Shown one piece after another: positions 17,599 to 28,041 of a stretch of 64,000 nucleotides of DNA. The stretch comes from Aquimarina macrocephali JAMB N27. Lineage in GTDB: Bacteria; Bacteroidota; Bacteroidia; Flavobacteriales; Flavobacteriaceae. Under the pieces are notes generated by a model. That model worked only from the letters and a program-made list of their open reading frames with translations. It did not search any database and had not been told where the DNA came from. How positions within the stretch are numbered: position 1 is the first letter of the stretch; each line of letters begins with the position of its first letter. The stretch lies in contig NZ_JACA01000020.1 in NCBI RefSeq assembly GCF_000520995.1, positions 124,001-188,000 on the forward strand, in the 5' to 3' direction. Both the position numbers and the translations under genes were made by a program.

Positions 17599-20514
17599 AT
17601 GAAAATTATTACGTTAACTCTCTTGCATAAGAGGATCACCACTCTTATTTGTCTTTTTGCACTACTATTCTCATCAACTTATGTTTACGGGCATTACTCT
17701 CATGAACACAAGTACACCTCTTTGATCCTAAAAGACACTACTACAACTAATACCGAATATACCAATCCACTAAGTCTTACTATACTTAAAACACAGGATG
17801 CTACGATCACTGGAATATGTTGTGACGGTAAGGCTAAGGCTGTCGTTTCTGGCGGAAAACCAGGTTACACATACCAATGGAGTGCTTCTGCTAATAATCA
17901 AACCACAGCAACAGCAAGTCTTCTTACCAATCGCACACACAGCGTTACAGTAACCGATGCTAATGGAACTCAAGTAACCCAAAGCATCATCATTAAATGT
18001 CTTAATAATTGCGATATTAAAGCTACAAATACTATAACCAATGTATCCTGCACCGGCGATGCTACGGGATCTGTTGATCTAACGGTAGAGAACGGTACTC
18101 CTCCATTTACTTTTGCCTGGAGTAATGGTTCTTCTGATGAAGATTTAACTAATGTAATTGCCGGAACATATTCTGTAACAGTTACCGATGCTACAAATTG
18201 CTCTACTACAAGCTCAGCCACCATAACCGAACCCAGTAAAGCAATATCTGCTTCCATAAAGGAACTAACTCATATTAGTTGTAACGGTTCGGGTCAAATT
18301 ATTGTAGAAGGAGCTGGTGGAGTACCACCTTATTCATATTCTATCGATAATGGAGCTAATTATCAAACTAGTGAAACATTTTCAGATCTCGCTCAAGGAA
18401 ATTATACAATAAAGATACGTGATGCTAATGGTTGCATTTCTATAGTTTGCATAGCAATTTTATATAATTGTACCGATGCCGTAACAGATATTAATAACAC
18501 TTTTATCAATACACCCGTTTCTGGTAATGTATTAACCAACGATGAAGATCTCGAAGGAGACATACAAACGGTAACAACTACTACTGCAACTACTACAGAA
18601 GGGGTTATTGTCGGCATAGAGCCTAATACAGGAATCTATACGTACACCCCTCCTACTGGATTTACAGGAGAAGACTCTTTCGAATATACTATTTGTGACA
18701 ATGGCAACCCGATTGCTTGTGACACTGCTACTGTATACATTGAAGTACTCCCTGTTGGAGATCCTAAAAACGAAGCTCCAATTGCAAATCCAGATACTGC
18801 AATTACCGAAATAAATACTCCTGTAAATGGTAATGTATTAGTTAATGATTTCGATCCCGATGGAGATCCTATTACAGTAACAACAATTACAGCAACCACT
18901 ACAGAAGGAGTTATCGTAGCTATAGATCCCAATACAGGAGCATATAACTATACACCTCCTATTGATTTTACTGGTGATGACATTTTTGAGTATACCATAT
19001 GTGACAACGGCAATCCCGTCTTATGTGATACAACTATTGTTATAATTACAGTAATAAAAAACCAGAACAACAGTACTTTTGCTAATGATGATGCATATTT
19101 TACCGCATGCGACAATATTCAAGGGAACGTACTGGATAATGATTTTGATCCCGAAGGAGACACACAAACCATAAATATAATTCCGGTAGATGATGTAGAT
19201 AATGGAATTCTTACCCTTAACACTAACGGCTCCTTTACTTACATTCCTAATTCTGGGTATACAGGTACAGATAGTTTTATTTACACAGTATGTGACAATG
19301 GCTCTCCAACTACTGCTTGTGATCAAGCCACTGTATACATTACCATCTCGGTCACCACACCTCCCGACATAACTAATTGTAATGTAGCAGATGAAACAAT
19401 CGAATGTAATGGAACAAATAATGAAACTATAGCTAACATCTGGAATGCTGATAATATTGCAGAATTAGAATCCTGTGTTTCTGACAGTTGTAATACAGAT
19501 TTTACTGGTCAAATAACTTCAAATTATGACTTTAATAATTTGGTGAGTTCTTGTGGTTTGGGCGGAGCTATAGAAGTTATATACACTATTACAGATAAAA
19601 ATGGAGACATAATAACTCTTACAGCAACTCTTACGTTGTATGATTCTACACCTCCAGACCTAACAAGCTGTACAATTACTGATTTAACCTTAGCGTGTTC
19701 TACAACTAATATTGAAGAAATTGCTAGTCAATGGAATAATGATAATATTGCAACGCTAGAAACTTGTGCTATTGATAATTGCAATGTGAGTACAACTGCA
19801 TTAGTAACTTCAGATTACGACTTTGATAATATAGCAGATGGAGTTCTGGTAGTAGAATACAACATCACAGATGATTGTAACAACACAACTACACTACAAG
19901 CAAAAATAACATTCGAAAACAATTCTGTAATCGCAAACGACACCAGCTTATGTGCTCTTGATGAAATAGAATCACAAGTTTTTGATTTATTTGACCTATT
20001 AGAAGGTGATTATAGTACCGATGGAATCTGGGAGGTTACATCTGGAAATGCAGCTGTAATTGATGATCATTTTTTTGATCCATTAAGCATAGAGTTATTA
20101 GACAAAGATGCTTCTGAAGAGATTGCATTTAGTTACACAGAAAACAACTTGGCCTGTCCAATATATCTCGAAACAACGATAGAAGTACATAATAGATGTG
20201 CAGTATTCTCTTGTGGAGAAGATACTATTAAAATTTCAAAAGTAATTACACCAAATGGAGATTCGTACAATGAATATTTTGCAGTGAAGGGTGTAGAAAA
20301 TTGTGGTTACGTTGTAGATGTTAAAATTATTAATCGTTGGGGGGCAATTATATACAAATCAAGTGATTATCAAAATGATTGGAATGGCACAGCACATCAG
20401 TCATCTTTAGGATCAGCAAATCAAGTACCTAGTGGTACATATTATTGTATTGTAACTATAAACAATAGTGGCTTAAAACCATTTAGCACCCCGTTATATA
20501 TTGGTACAAAATAA
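17599..20514 (+). CDS. Large repeat surface protein with SprB-type repeats and T9SS type B (CHU_C) sorting domain
   Basis: 971 residues. A signal peptide (~1-31) precedes SprB-type repeats at ~60-285 (pattern: NVSCTGDATGSVDLTVENG, then AGTYSVTVTDATNC). Next come three cadherin/VCBS-like repeats at ~293-580, each with NTPV-GNVL-ND, a TTTEGVI segment and YTICDNGNP. Two further cysteine-containing repeats follow at ~585-780 (ECNGTNNETIANIW / ACSTTNIEEIASQW). The last ~90 residues are a gliding-motility type C-terminal domain (KVITPNGDSYNEYF, IINRWG, DWNGT, PSGTYYCIV), the signal for type IX secretion without CTD cleavage typical of type B. The two genes after it encode its probable partners. Confidence 0.9.
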   Translation: MKIITLTLLHKRITTLICLFALLFSSTYVYGHYSHEHKYTSLILKDTTTTNTEYTNPLSLTILKTQDATITGICCDGKAKAVVSGGKPGYTYQWSASANNQTTATASLLTNRTHSVTVTDANGTQVTQSIIIKCLNNCDIKATNTITNVSCTGDATGSVDLTVENGTPPFTFAWSNGSSDEDLTNVIAGTYSVTVTDATNCSTTSSATITEPSKAISASIKELTHISCNGSGQIIVEGAGGVPPYSYSIDNGANYQTSETFSDLAQGNYTIKIRDANGCISIVCIAILYNCTDAVTDINNTFINTPVSGNVLTNDEDLEGDIQTVTTTTATTTEGVIVGIEPNTGIYTYTPPTGFTGEDSFEYTICDNGNPIACDTATVYIEVLPVGDPKNEAPIANPDTAITEINTPVNGNVLVNDFDPDGDPITVTTITATTTEGVIVAIDPNTGAYNYTPPIDFTGDDIFEYTICDNGNPVLCDTTIVIITVIKNQNNSTFANDDAYFTACDNIQGNVLDNDFDPEGDTQTINIIPVDDVDNGILTLNTNGSFTYIPNSGYTGTDSFIYTVCDNGSPTTACDQATVYITISVTTPPDITNCNVADETIECNGTNNETIANIWNADNIAELESCVSDSCNTDFTGQITSNYDFNNLVSSCGLGGAIEVIYTITDKNGDIITLTATLTLYDSTPPDLTSCTITDLTLACSTTNIEEIASQWNNDNIATLETCAIDNCNVSTTALVTSDYDFDNIADGVLVVEYNITDDCNNTTTLQAKITFENNSVIANDTSLCALDEIESQVFDLFDLLEGDYSTDGIWEVTSGNAAVIDDHFFDPLSIELLDKDASEEIAFSYTENNLACPIYLETTIEVHNRCAVFSCGEDTIKISKVITPNGDSYNEYFAVKGVENCGYVVDVKIINRWGAIIYKSSDYQNDWNGTAHQSSLGSANQVPSGTYYCIVTINNSGLKPFSTPLYIGTK

Positions 20515-20525
20515 AAAAATAATTA

Positions 20526-21467
20526 ATGGGCATCGCAAAAAACAAAATAGCAGTACTATTAATACTATGCATTAGTTTTATCGGATATGCACAGCAATTA
20601 CCGCAGTTTACGCAGTATATGTTTAATACTATATCCATAAATCCGGCCTATGCAGGTAGTAGAGAGACATTAAGCATTGTAGGTTTACACAGGAGTCAAT
20701 GGACAGGAATACGAGGAGGTCCTCAAACTCAGACACTATCTGCTCATTCTCCCTTACGAAACGAAAAAATAGGAGTTGGATTATCCGTAATACGTGATAC
20801 TCCTGGTTTTGAAAACTACTTATATATTTATGGTGATTTCTCGTATTCTATTAATATTACAGATAATTCCAAATTAGCTTTTGGATTTAAAGGTGGGGTT
20901 ACTAATTACAATCTAGATCAGGAATTTTTAAATGACCCCGAAGTAACTGGGGATCCTTTCTTCGGAAATTATTCTAATCGATGGAACCCTAATATTGGGG
21001 TAGGATTATATCTCCATTCAGACAGATGGTACTTTGGACTATCATCACCAAGAATATTAAACACAGACAATAATCGTACTGCTGAAACGCCTACGGTAGA
21101 GTATGTAGCACTAGAACGCGTTAGTTATTATTTTACAGGTGGGTATGTATTTGACCTCTCTACAAACACAAAATTAAAACCATCGGCTCTTTTTAAAGCA
21201 ACTAATGGCGCACCAATTTCTGTTGATTTAAATGCAAACCTCCTATTTTATGAAAAATTTTGGTTCGGAGGCTCATACAGATATAATGAACATACCGCTT
21301 CTATCGGAGCCTTAGCAGATTTTCAAGTGACAAAACAAATTAGAATTGGCTATGCTTACGAACATTTTATTTCAGATATACGACCATATATAGGTGGTAC
21401 TCATGAAATTTTACTGATGTATGAATTGTTTAACGAAAAGCGTGTTAGATCTCCCAGGTACTTTTAA
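20526..21467 (+). CDS. PorP/SprF family type IX secretion membrane protein
   Basis: 313 residues with a signal peptide ending near GYAQQ. Typical opening QLPQFTQYMFNTISINPAYAGSRE, then HRSQWTGIRGGPQTQTLSAHSPL, a family hallmark. Beta-barrel strands follow, ending MYELFNEKRVRSPRYF. PorP/SprF proteins sit in the outer membrane and are paired with type B T9SS cargo such as SprB, attaching or exporting it. It lies 11 nt after the adhesin gene, so the adhesin is the likely client. Confidence 0.93.
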   Translation: MGIAKNKIAVLLILCISFIGYAQQLPQFTQYMFNTISINPAYAGSRETLSIVGLHRSQWTGIRGGPQTQTLSAHSPLRNEKIGVGLSVIRDTPGFENYLYIYGDFSYSINITDNSKLAFGFKGGVTNYNLDQEFLNDPEVTGDPFFGNYSNRWNPNIGVGLYLHSDRWYFGLSSPRILNTDNNRTAETPTVEYVALERVSYYFTGGYVFDLSTNTKLKPSALFKATNGAPISVDLNANLLFYEKFWFGGSYRYNEHTASIGALADFQVTKQIRIGYAYEHFISDIRPYIGGTHEILLMYELFNEKRVRSPRYF

Positions 21468-21477
21468 TACCATACGT

Positions 21478-23427
21478 ATGAAAAATATAATATTTCTAAT
21501 TTTAGCATTTCTGTTTAGTACTTTTATTCATGCTCAAAAAGTAAAGGTAGCAGATAAATATTTTAGAGATTTTGCATATTTAAAAGCCATAGAATTATAT
21601 AAAGAAGCATTAAAAAAAGAAGATAGCAGCGAACATATTCTATCTAGAATTGGAGATTGTTATTATAACAATTCTAACTCGGAGCAAGCATATTTTTGGT
21701 ACAATAAAGCAGTTAACAAATACAATAAAATACACCCTCAATACATCTATAAGTACATACAAACCTTACGCAGCTTAGGCAAATACAATAAAGCCAATCA
21801 GTGGCTTAAAAAGTTTAAAACACTTCAACAAAATGGTAAGCACACTAAAGATTTTGAAAGTATAAGTCTTGAAAAATTTCAAGAATTGTCTACTCCAAAA
21901 GATATTCACGTTCGGGTAATAAACTTAAACTCCAATAGCAAATTTTCTGATTTTGGCGGGTATGAACAAAATGGAAATTTATATTTTTCATCATCTAGAG
22001 CAGATGAAACTACTAAAGGCAAAAAGAAAATTTACAAATGGAATGGAGAACCTTATTTAAATATTTATCAATCTACAATTGATCGAATTGATTCGACCAT
22101 TGTAGTAAAGGATATTACTCCCATTTCTTCAGACAAAGTAAATTTAAAAAACGAACACGAAGGGACATTAACACTCACCAATGATGGTAAAACACTCTAT
22201 TTTACCAGAAACAACATTAATAAAAGAAAGAAAACATCTTATGATAAAGAAGGTAATTCTAATCTAAAATTGTATAGAGCTAAGCTTAAAGGCAATCAAT
22301 GGACAGCTGTTGAAGAATTACCATTTAATGATAAAACTTTCTCTACAGGACACCCAACATTAAGTCCTGATGAAAAAACCTTATATTTTGTGTCGAATAG
22401 AAAAGGTGGATATGGACAATCAGACATATATAAAGTTGCTATTAATGATGATGGTTCTTTTGGTACTGTAAAAAATTTAGGAGATAAAATTAATACCGAA
22501 GGCCGGGAAGTATTTCCTTTTGTAGCAAAAGATTCTACATTATATTTCTCATCAGACAGTCATATAAATCTTGGGTTTTTAGATATTTACAAATCTAATA
22601 TACTCAAAAAAAGAGTTGATGAGAATATAGAGATTAAGAACCTTGGAGCTCCTTATAATAGTGGTTACGATGATTTTGCTTTCTTCTTAAACCCAGATGG
22701 TGATTCTGGATATTTCTCTTCTAATAGAACTGGAGGTAAGGGAAGTGATGATATATATACATTTGACAAGTATGAATGTAAACAAGTTTTGACCGGTGTA
22801 ACATACGATAAACTCACCTTAGAATCACTTGCAGATGTTACAGTAAAAATCATTGATGAAACCGGTAAAATTATTAGCACTACCCTATCTGACAACAACG
22901 GCAAATACATTTTTGAAGAAATATCATGCGGAAAAACATATTCTATCCTAGCTACAAAAGCAAATTACAGACCTGATTCAAAACAGTTCTCAACAACTAC
23001 AACTAATGGAAGTGAGGTCAAATTAGATTTATACCTAACTCCACTAATTATAAAAAAAGAAATTGTAGTCAATCCTATTTTCTTTGATTTTGACAAATAT
23101 AATATTCGTGCAGATGCAGCATATGAATTAGAGAATATTGTTAATGTAATGCGAGAAAATCCTAAAATGATTATCAAGATTGAATCCCATACAGATAATC
23201 GGGGTAGTGCAAAATATAACATGAAGCTTTCTAATAAACGTGCTAAAGCTACCAGGGATTACATTTTATCCAGAGGAATTGCTGCAGAAAGAATTCCGAG
23301 TGCTATAGGCTATGGCGAATCTCAATTATTAAACAAGTGCGGCATAAACAACAAACCTCCCTGTACAGAAAAAGAACATGATGAAAATAGACGCTCAGCT
23401 TTTTTAATCCTCAATGACTATCAATAG
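21478..23427 (+). CDS. OmpA-family protein with TPR, PD40 and carboxypeptidase-regulatory-like domains
   Basis: 649 residues from the ATG at 21478; the frame is open to 21421 inside the PorP gene. Signal peptide ~1-19 (STFIHAQK). TPR-like helices ~25-130, PD40/WD40-like repeats ~170-430 (GHPTLSPDEKTLYFVSNRKGGYGQSDIY, GYFSSNRTGGKGSDDIYTF), a regulatory-like beta-sandwich ~440-520, then an OmpA domain ~530-645 (FFDFDKYNIRADAAYEL, SHTDNRGSAKYNMKLS), which binds peptidoglycan. The layout matches PorE-type proteins that often accompany PorP/SprF. It links the surface complex to the cell wall. Third and last gene of the operon. Confidence 0.9.
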   Translation: MKNIIFLILAFLFSTFIHAQKVKVADKYFRDFAYLKAIELYKEALKKEDSSEHILSRIGDCYYNNSNSEQAYFWYNKAVNKYNKIHPQYIYKYIQTLRSLGKYNKANQWLKKFKTLQQNGKHTKDFESISLEKFQELSTPKDIHVRVINLNSNSKFSDFGGYEQNGNLYFSSSRADETTKGKKKIYKWNGEPYLNIYQSTIDRIDSTIVVKDITPISSDKVNLKNEHEGTLTLTNDGKTLYFTRNNINKRKKTSYDKEGNSNLKLYRAKLKGNQWTAVEELPFNDKTFSTGHPTLSPDEKTLYFVSNRKGGYGQSDIYKVAINDDGSFGTVKNLGDKINTEGREVFPFVAKDSTLYFSSDSHINLGFLDIYKSNILKKRVDENIEIKNLGAPYNSGYDDFAFFLNPDGDSGYFSSNRTGGKGSDDIYTFDKYECKQVLTGVTYDKLTLESLADVTVKIIDETGKIISTTLSDNNGKYIFEEISCGKTYSILATKANYRPDSKQFSTTTTNGSEVKLDLYLTPLIIKKEIVVNPIFFDFDKYNIRADAAYELENIVNVMRENPKMIIKIESHTDNRGSAKYNMKLSNKRAKATRDYILSRGIAAERIPSAIGYGESQLLNKCGINNKPPCTEKEHDENRRSAFLILNDYQ

Positions 23428-23459
23428 CTAGTATACCTCTTGAAGTAATTAGAAGGCTA

Positions 23460-23954
23460 CTATCTTTTAATAAAAATATTAGTGCAATACATCTCTCCAT
23501 TTTCATTTTGTTCTATAGAGATATCAAAATCTGTAAAATCGCCTTCTATAGTACTTCTATGGCTATCACTTTTTATCCATGCATTAACAATAGATTCTGC
23601 AGAGGAATAACCATACCCTACATTTTCGGCTACTTTGCTTGCTCCTGTATTAGTAACAAGATATGATTTACGCTCATAAAAATAATCGTGAGATATGTTA
23701 TTTTGCTTAATCATATAATCTGTATGACTATATGCTTGTGATTTTATAACATCTAAAGATTCAAGAGTGTTTAAACCTTTAGAAATCCTATAGTTATTTA
23801 TAAGATCCAAAATTTCAATTTCTATTGACTTTACTTCGGGAACAATAAATTCTTTATTAGAAGACCCTAAATCTTCTTCAACATTTTCTGCAGAACACGA
23901 ATATAACAACATTGCCATACAAGCAATATAGATTACTTTAATAGGTGATTTCAT
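23460..23954 (-). CDS. CAP (SCP/PR1) domain lipoprotein
   Basis: 164 residues from the ATG at 23954. A longer frame to 23987 adds 11 residues without family character and would disturb the lipoprotein signal MKSPIKVIYIACMAMLLYSC. The cysteine at residue 20 is the probable lipid site. The CAP domain shows ILDLINNYRISKGLNTLE, the histidine in AYSHTDYM, NISHDYFYERKS, AENVGYGYSSAESIVNAWIKSDSHRS. CAP proteins of bacteria are extracellular; function is unknown. It is convergent with the OmpA gene, 32 nt apart. Confidence 0.88.
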   Translation of the reverse strand: MKSPIKVIYIACMAMLLYSCSAENVEEDLGSSNKEFIVPEVKSIEIEILDLINNYRISKGLNTLESLDVIKSQAYSHTDYMIKQNNISHDYFYERKSYLVTNTGASKVAENVGYGYSSAESIVNAWIKSDSHRSTIEGDFTDFDISIEQNENGEMYCTNIFIKR

Positions 23955-24176
23955 AATTTGGGGGCGTAGGCTTGGGGCTACTTGCACAAACTACAAAATA
24001 AAAGAAAACAACCTGAGCTTAAAGTGTTAAAATCGACAAAAAACATCCTTTAAACGGCTTATATTGCAAATAATCGATAAAATACACAGTTTTAGCACTT
24101 TAGGACTTGTTTTTTAGCTATTAGATCAAAGCGCATAACAATCTACTTATCCATGGTAGATTCACAACTTTTCTAT

Positions 24177-25841
24177 CTAATTTAAGGCTGAATCTAATAA
24201 GGATTTTGCATGTGTTAATGCCGAATCAGAAATATTTTTACCGCCTATCATTTCGGCAATTTCCTTAATTCGTTCTTCCTCACTTAACAATTTAAGCTGA
24301 GTAATGGTAGTATTTTGTATATCTTCTTTATAGACTTTATAATGGTTTTGACCATTAGCTGCGATTTGTGGTAAGTGTGTAATGCTAAAAACCTGTAGGT
24401 TTTTACTCATATTCATCATTAAATCTGCCATTTTATGAGCAACTTCACCCGATACCCCAGTATCTATTTCATCAAAAATTATAGTAGGTAATTGCGTATA
24501 TCTTGATAAAATAGATTTAATAGCGATCATAATTCTTGATAGTTCTCCTCCGGAAGCTACTTTTTTAAGTTGCCCAAAAGCGCCTCCTTTATTGGCAGAG
24601 AATAGAAATGTTAGCACTTCTTTTCCATTAGACAAATACTTATCCTGTAGTTCTAAAGAGGCTCGAAATGCAGCATTTGGCATCCCTAACGCTTTAAGAA
24701 TATCTTCTAGCTCCTTTATCAATAAAGGAAGTGCCTTATTTCGTTTCTTATGAATCTTTTCTGCAACCTTATCTAATTGAGATTGAATAGTGACTATTTC
24801 TTTTTTAAGCCTCTCTATATCTTCAGAAAGAGATTCTGTTTTAGAAACTTTTTCTCGCAGCGTATCTGCTATTACAATCAATTCTTTTATATCTGATACT
24901 GTATGTTTTACTTGCAGATTATGTAATAATTGCAAACGCTGGCTAATTTGCTCTAGTCGTCCAGGGTCTGCCTCCAGTTTTTCTAATTCATCAAGCAAAG
25001 AACTGCTTATATCATCCAGCTCTATATAAACACTTTGGATTCTCTGAGAAAGTTCTTGCAAAGACCCAGAATACGATTCTATCTTAGAAAGGTTATTTTT
25101 AATTGTATTTAATTGATCAGACACCCCAACTTCTTCTGAAGACATTATAGAAACTGATCCTGATAATCGTTCCTGAATTTCTTCTATGTTATTAAGTTGA
25201 TCGTATTGCTCTTCTAATTCCTGAAGTTCTCCAGGTTTAAGCTTTGCCTCTTCTAATTCATTCAAAAGAAAAGCATTGTAGTCATATTCTTTTGTGAAAT
25301 TTTCTTGATCAGTTATAAGAACGCCTACTTCTTTTTCTTTCTCTTTTAAGAGCTCAAGACCTCTTCGGTAAGATTTTATTTCGCGATCTGCATCAGCCAA
25401 TGCATCTAACACCTCAAACTGAAAGTCATTTGTAGTTACTTCTAATGTTTGATGTTGACTATGGATATCTATTAATCTACCTCCCAGAGATACTAGTGAT
25501 TGCAAGGTGACCGGAGTGTCATTTATAAAGGCTCTGGATTTACCCGATGGCAGAATCTCTCGTCTAATTATAGTTTGATCTTCATAATCCAATGCTGCTT
25601 CTTCAAAAAAAGAATTAAGTCCATATTTTTTTACATCAAAAACTCCTTCTATGACACATTTTTGAGAGTTATCTTTAACACTGCTAAGATCAGCTCTTTT
25701 TCCTAATAACAGTCCCAAAGCACCAAGCAATAAAGATTTACCCGCTCCAGTTTCTCCTGTAATCGTTATTAAACCAGAATCAAAAGCTACTTGTAGCTCT
25801 TCTATTAAGGCGAAGTTTTTTATAGAAAGACCTTTTAGCAA
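24177..25841 (-). CDS. recN: DNA repair protein RecN
   Basis: 554 residues from a TTG codon at 25841 (MLKGLSIKNFALIEE, the usual RecN opening). RecN is an SMC-like ATPase that acts at double-strand breaks. Walker A GETGAGKS lies at 29-36; a long coiled coil spans ~150-370; the C-terminal half has the ABC signature ASGGELSRIMIAIK and Walker B TIIFDEIDTGVSG. Length is normal. Its 3' side has a hairpin (24140-24162) without a T-run. Confidence 0.95.
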   Translation of the reverse strand: MLKGLSIKNFALIEELQVAFDSGLITITGETGAGKSLLLGALGLLLGKRADLSSVKDNSQKCVIEGVFDVKKYGLNSFFEEAALDYEDQTIIRREILPSGKSRAFINDTPVTLQSLVSLGGRLIDIHSQHQTLEVTTNDFQFEVLDALADADREIKSYRRGLELLKEKEKEVGVLITDQENFTKEYDYNAFLLNELEEAKLKPGELQELEEQYDQLNNIEEIQERLSGSVSIMSSEEVGVSDQLNTIKNNLSKIESYSGSLQELSQRIQSVYIELDDISSSLLDELEKLEADPGRLEQISQRLQLLHNLQVKHTVSDIKELIVIADTLREKVSKTESLSEDIERLKKEIVTIQSQLDKVAEKIHKKRNKALPLLIKELEDILKALGMPNAAFRASLELQDKYLSNGKEVLTFLFSANKGGAFGQLKKVASGGELSRIMIAIKSILSRYTQLPTIIFDEIDTGVSGEVAHKMADLMMNMSKNLQVFSITHLPQIAANGQNHYKVYKEDIQNTTITQLKLLSEEERIKEIAEMIGGKNISDSALTHAKSLLDSALN

Positions 25842-25948
25842 AGGATAGAAAAGTTTTTGTTGTTTTTAAAAAAGTAAAGATACCATTTACAATAATTAAA
25901 AATAGTATTTAAATTTTTAATCATACTCATTTCAAAATAAAGTGTTTT

Positions 25949-26833
25949 TTAAAACTTTATAGTTTTCCAGCTTTCTGAATAGGTAGGTGCTACTTTATTA
26001 AGTATCTCAACGGTTTCAGCAATATTAACTGAAGGTCCTCCAGAAAGAACACTTGAAATTTCATCAGCTTTGGCATCAAAAAACACTCTCATTATATAAG
26101 AATTAGGCCTGGTATTATGCATTTCTTCAAGTGATTTCATAGATTCAGTAATCGTTTCTTTCCCTTTTTTTACATTATTATACATAACATCTAGTCCTTC
26201 TCTATGATAGGTATACATTGTTTTTCTATACCCTTCATACGTTCCTGAAAGAAGATCATCATTAAGTCTAAATCTATTAGGGTTTTGTTCCCTAGCCCAT
26301 CCAAGTGTGTTACTACCTTGTGCATTACCAACAATATTTTTAGCTTCCTGATAATAGCTGGTTCCACTATTTAGTTCAAAAGTATCTGCATCTACACCTA
26401 AAATAGTATATAAATAAAATGCAACCACAGAGATTAAATTCGACTCAAAGTTATTTGGATTATAATTTAAAGGTTGAAATTCTAAGTAATTAAAATTAAA
26501 CTGCTTATCATTTATATTAAAGATTGTAGTATTATAACTAGATCCATATACCGGACGAGATGCCTGCACTTGCACAGTAGCAGAAAAAACATCGTTATCG
26601 TAACTACTTATAGTGATAAAAAAACTACAATTAATCCTTTCTTCTGTTCGATAATCTACAGAAGTCCATTTTGAGTTATTAATAAATTCGGTTAATGAAC
26701 GCTCTAAGGTTTTAAAGACTTGTAAATTGGGATTACCCGTTTGTTCTGCATTAACAGCTACAGTAGCATTAAACTCCTGAGCGTTAACCCCTAAGCTAAC
26801 TATAAATACGATAACAAGCAACAACCTATTCAT
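25949..26833 (-). CDS. DUF4835 family exported protein
   Basis: 294 residues with a signal peptide (~1-18, GVNAQEF). The body has the order typical of DUF4835: FINNSKWTSVDYRTEERINC, YNTTIFNINDKQFNFNYLEF, SFEL-type FYLYTILGVDADTF, and a helical C-terminal half. The family is restricted to Bacteroidota and commonly follows coaBC. I recall it also being called PorD in connection with type IX secretion, but could not check this. It overlaps coaBC by 8 nt. Confidence 0.85.
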   Translation of the reverse strand: MNRLLLVIVFIVSLGVNAQEFNATVAVNAEQTGNPNLQVFKTLERSLTEFINNSKWTSVDYRTEERINCSFFITISSYDNDVFSATVQVQASRPVYGSSYNTTIFNINDKQFNFNYLEFQPLNYNPNNFESNLISVVAFYLYTILGVDADTFELNSGTSYYQEAKNIVGNAQGSNTLGWAREQNPNRFRLNDDLLSGTYEGYRKTMYTYHREGLDVMYNNVKKGKETITESMKSLEEMHNTRPNSYIMRVFFDAKADEISSVLSGGPSVNIAETVEILNKVAPTYSESWKTIKF

Positions 26834-28037
26834 TGTTCAATGTATTAATTTCATTAAATATATCTTGTGCGACTTCTGACTTTGTTTTTAAGTCAAACGC
26901 TTTAATCTCCAATTTATGATTAATCAATGTTACTTTATTCGTTTGTCCCTTAAAACCAGCTCCTTTATCATTAAGAGAGTTAAGAACAATTAAATCTAAG
27001 TTCTTATTTTTCAATTTATTCTTAGCATTCTCTTCTTCATTTTCTGTTTCTAAAGCGAATCCTACAAGAAATTGATTTTTCTTCTCTGCTCCCATCCATT
27101 TAAGGATATCATTTGTTCGCTCTAATTTAATAGAAAATTCTGTATCTGCCTTTTTTATTTTTTGATCTGATATGATTTTAGGCCTATAATCTGCAACTGC
27201 TGCAGATGCAATTGCAATATCACAATCACTGTATATAGCAACCACAGCTTCATACATATCTTTAGCACTAATTACATTAACCACATGAATAAGAGTATGA
27301 TCAATTTTAAGAGCAGACGGTCCTAAAACAAGAGTTACTTGTGCTCCTAAATTAGCTGCTGTTTTGGCAAGTTCGATACCCATTCTACCACTAGAGTGAT
27401 TACCTATAAACCTTACCGGATCAATTGCTTCATATGTAGGGCCCGCAGTGATCAGGACCTGTTTACCTTTTAACGGAAGTTTATCTAAAATATCTTTTTC
27501 TACAAATTCAATAATAGTAGAAGGCTCTGCCATACGTCCCTGACCAATCAAACCGCTTGCCAATTCTCCTGACTCTGCAGGGATCATGATATTACCAAAC
27601 TCTTGTAATGTTTTAAACGTTTGATGAGTAGAAGGATGATTATACATATCCAAATCCATCGCTGGAGCGAAATAAACAGGGCATTTTGCAGATAAATAGG
27701 TTGCTAACAGCAAATTATCACTATTTCCTGTTGCCATTTTGGATAAGGTATTAGCAGTAGCTGGTGCTATGATCATAAAATCTGCCCATAGCCCTAAATC
27801 CACATGATTATTCCAAACTGCATTCTCATCTTCATCATCAAAAAAAGAGGAATGAACGGGATTTTTAGATAGTGTAGATAACGTAAGCGGAGTTACAAAA
27901 TCCTTAGCAGCAGGGGTCATTATCACTTTTACCTCTGCTCCTGATTTAATAAATAAGCGCACTAAGCTTGCTGTCTTATATGCAGCAATACCAGCGGTGA
28001 CACCAATTAAAATCTTTTTACCGCTTATTATAGACAT
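26826..28037 (-). CDS. coaBC: Bifunctional phosphopantothenoylcysteine decarboxylase / phosphopantothenate-cysteine ligase
   Basis: 403 residues. It makes 4'-phosphopantothenoyl-cysteine (CoaB) and decarboxylates it (CoaC) on the way to CoA. The N-terminal flavoprotein half has VTAGIAAYK, IAPATANTLSKMATG and PAMDLDMYNHP (the common PAMN has Asp here). The C-terminal half has VLITAGPTYEAIDPVRFIGNHSSGRMG and AAVADYRPK. It is placed between rpoZ (4 nt gap) and the DUF4835 gene, an arrangement common in Flavobacteriia. Confidence 0.95.
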   Translation of the reverse strand: MSIISGKKILIGVTAGIAAYKTASLVRLFIKSGAEVKVIMTPAAKDFVTPLTLSTLSKNPVHSSFFDDEDENAVWNNHVDLGLWADFMIIAPATANTLSKMATGNSDNLLLATYLSAKCPVYFAPAMDLDMYNHPSTHQTFKTLQEFGNIMIPAESGELASGLIGQGRMAEPSTIIEFVEKDILDKLPLKGKQVLITAGPTYEAIDPVRFIGNHSSGRMGIELAKTAANLGAQVTLVLGPSALKIDHTLIHVVNVISAKDMYEAVVAIYSDCDIAIASAAVADYRPKIISDQKIKKADTEFSIKLERTNDILKWMGAEKKNQFLVGFALETENEEENAKNKLKNKNLDLIVLNSLNDKGAGFKGQTNKVTLINHKLEIKAFDLKTKSEVAQDIFNEINTLNNE

Positions 28038-28041
28038 AAAT

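Noticed and set aside
18402..18932. Minus-strand frames opposite the adhesin repeats
   Set aside because: They repeat in step with the adhesin repeats, as expected of shadows of a repetitive gene.
24121..24176. Hairpin AATCTAC/GTAGATT downstream of recN as a terminator
   Set aside because: Seven base pairs only and no T-run on either strand.
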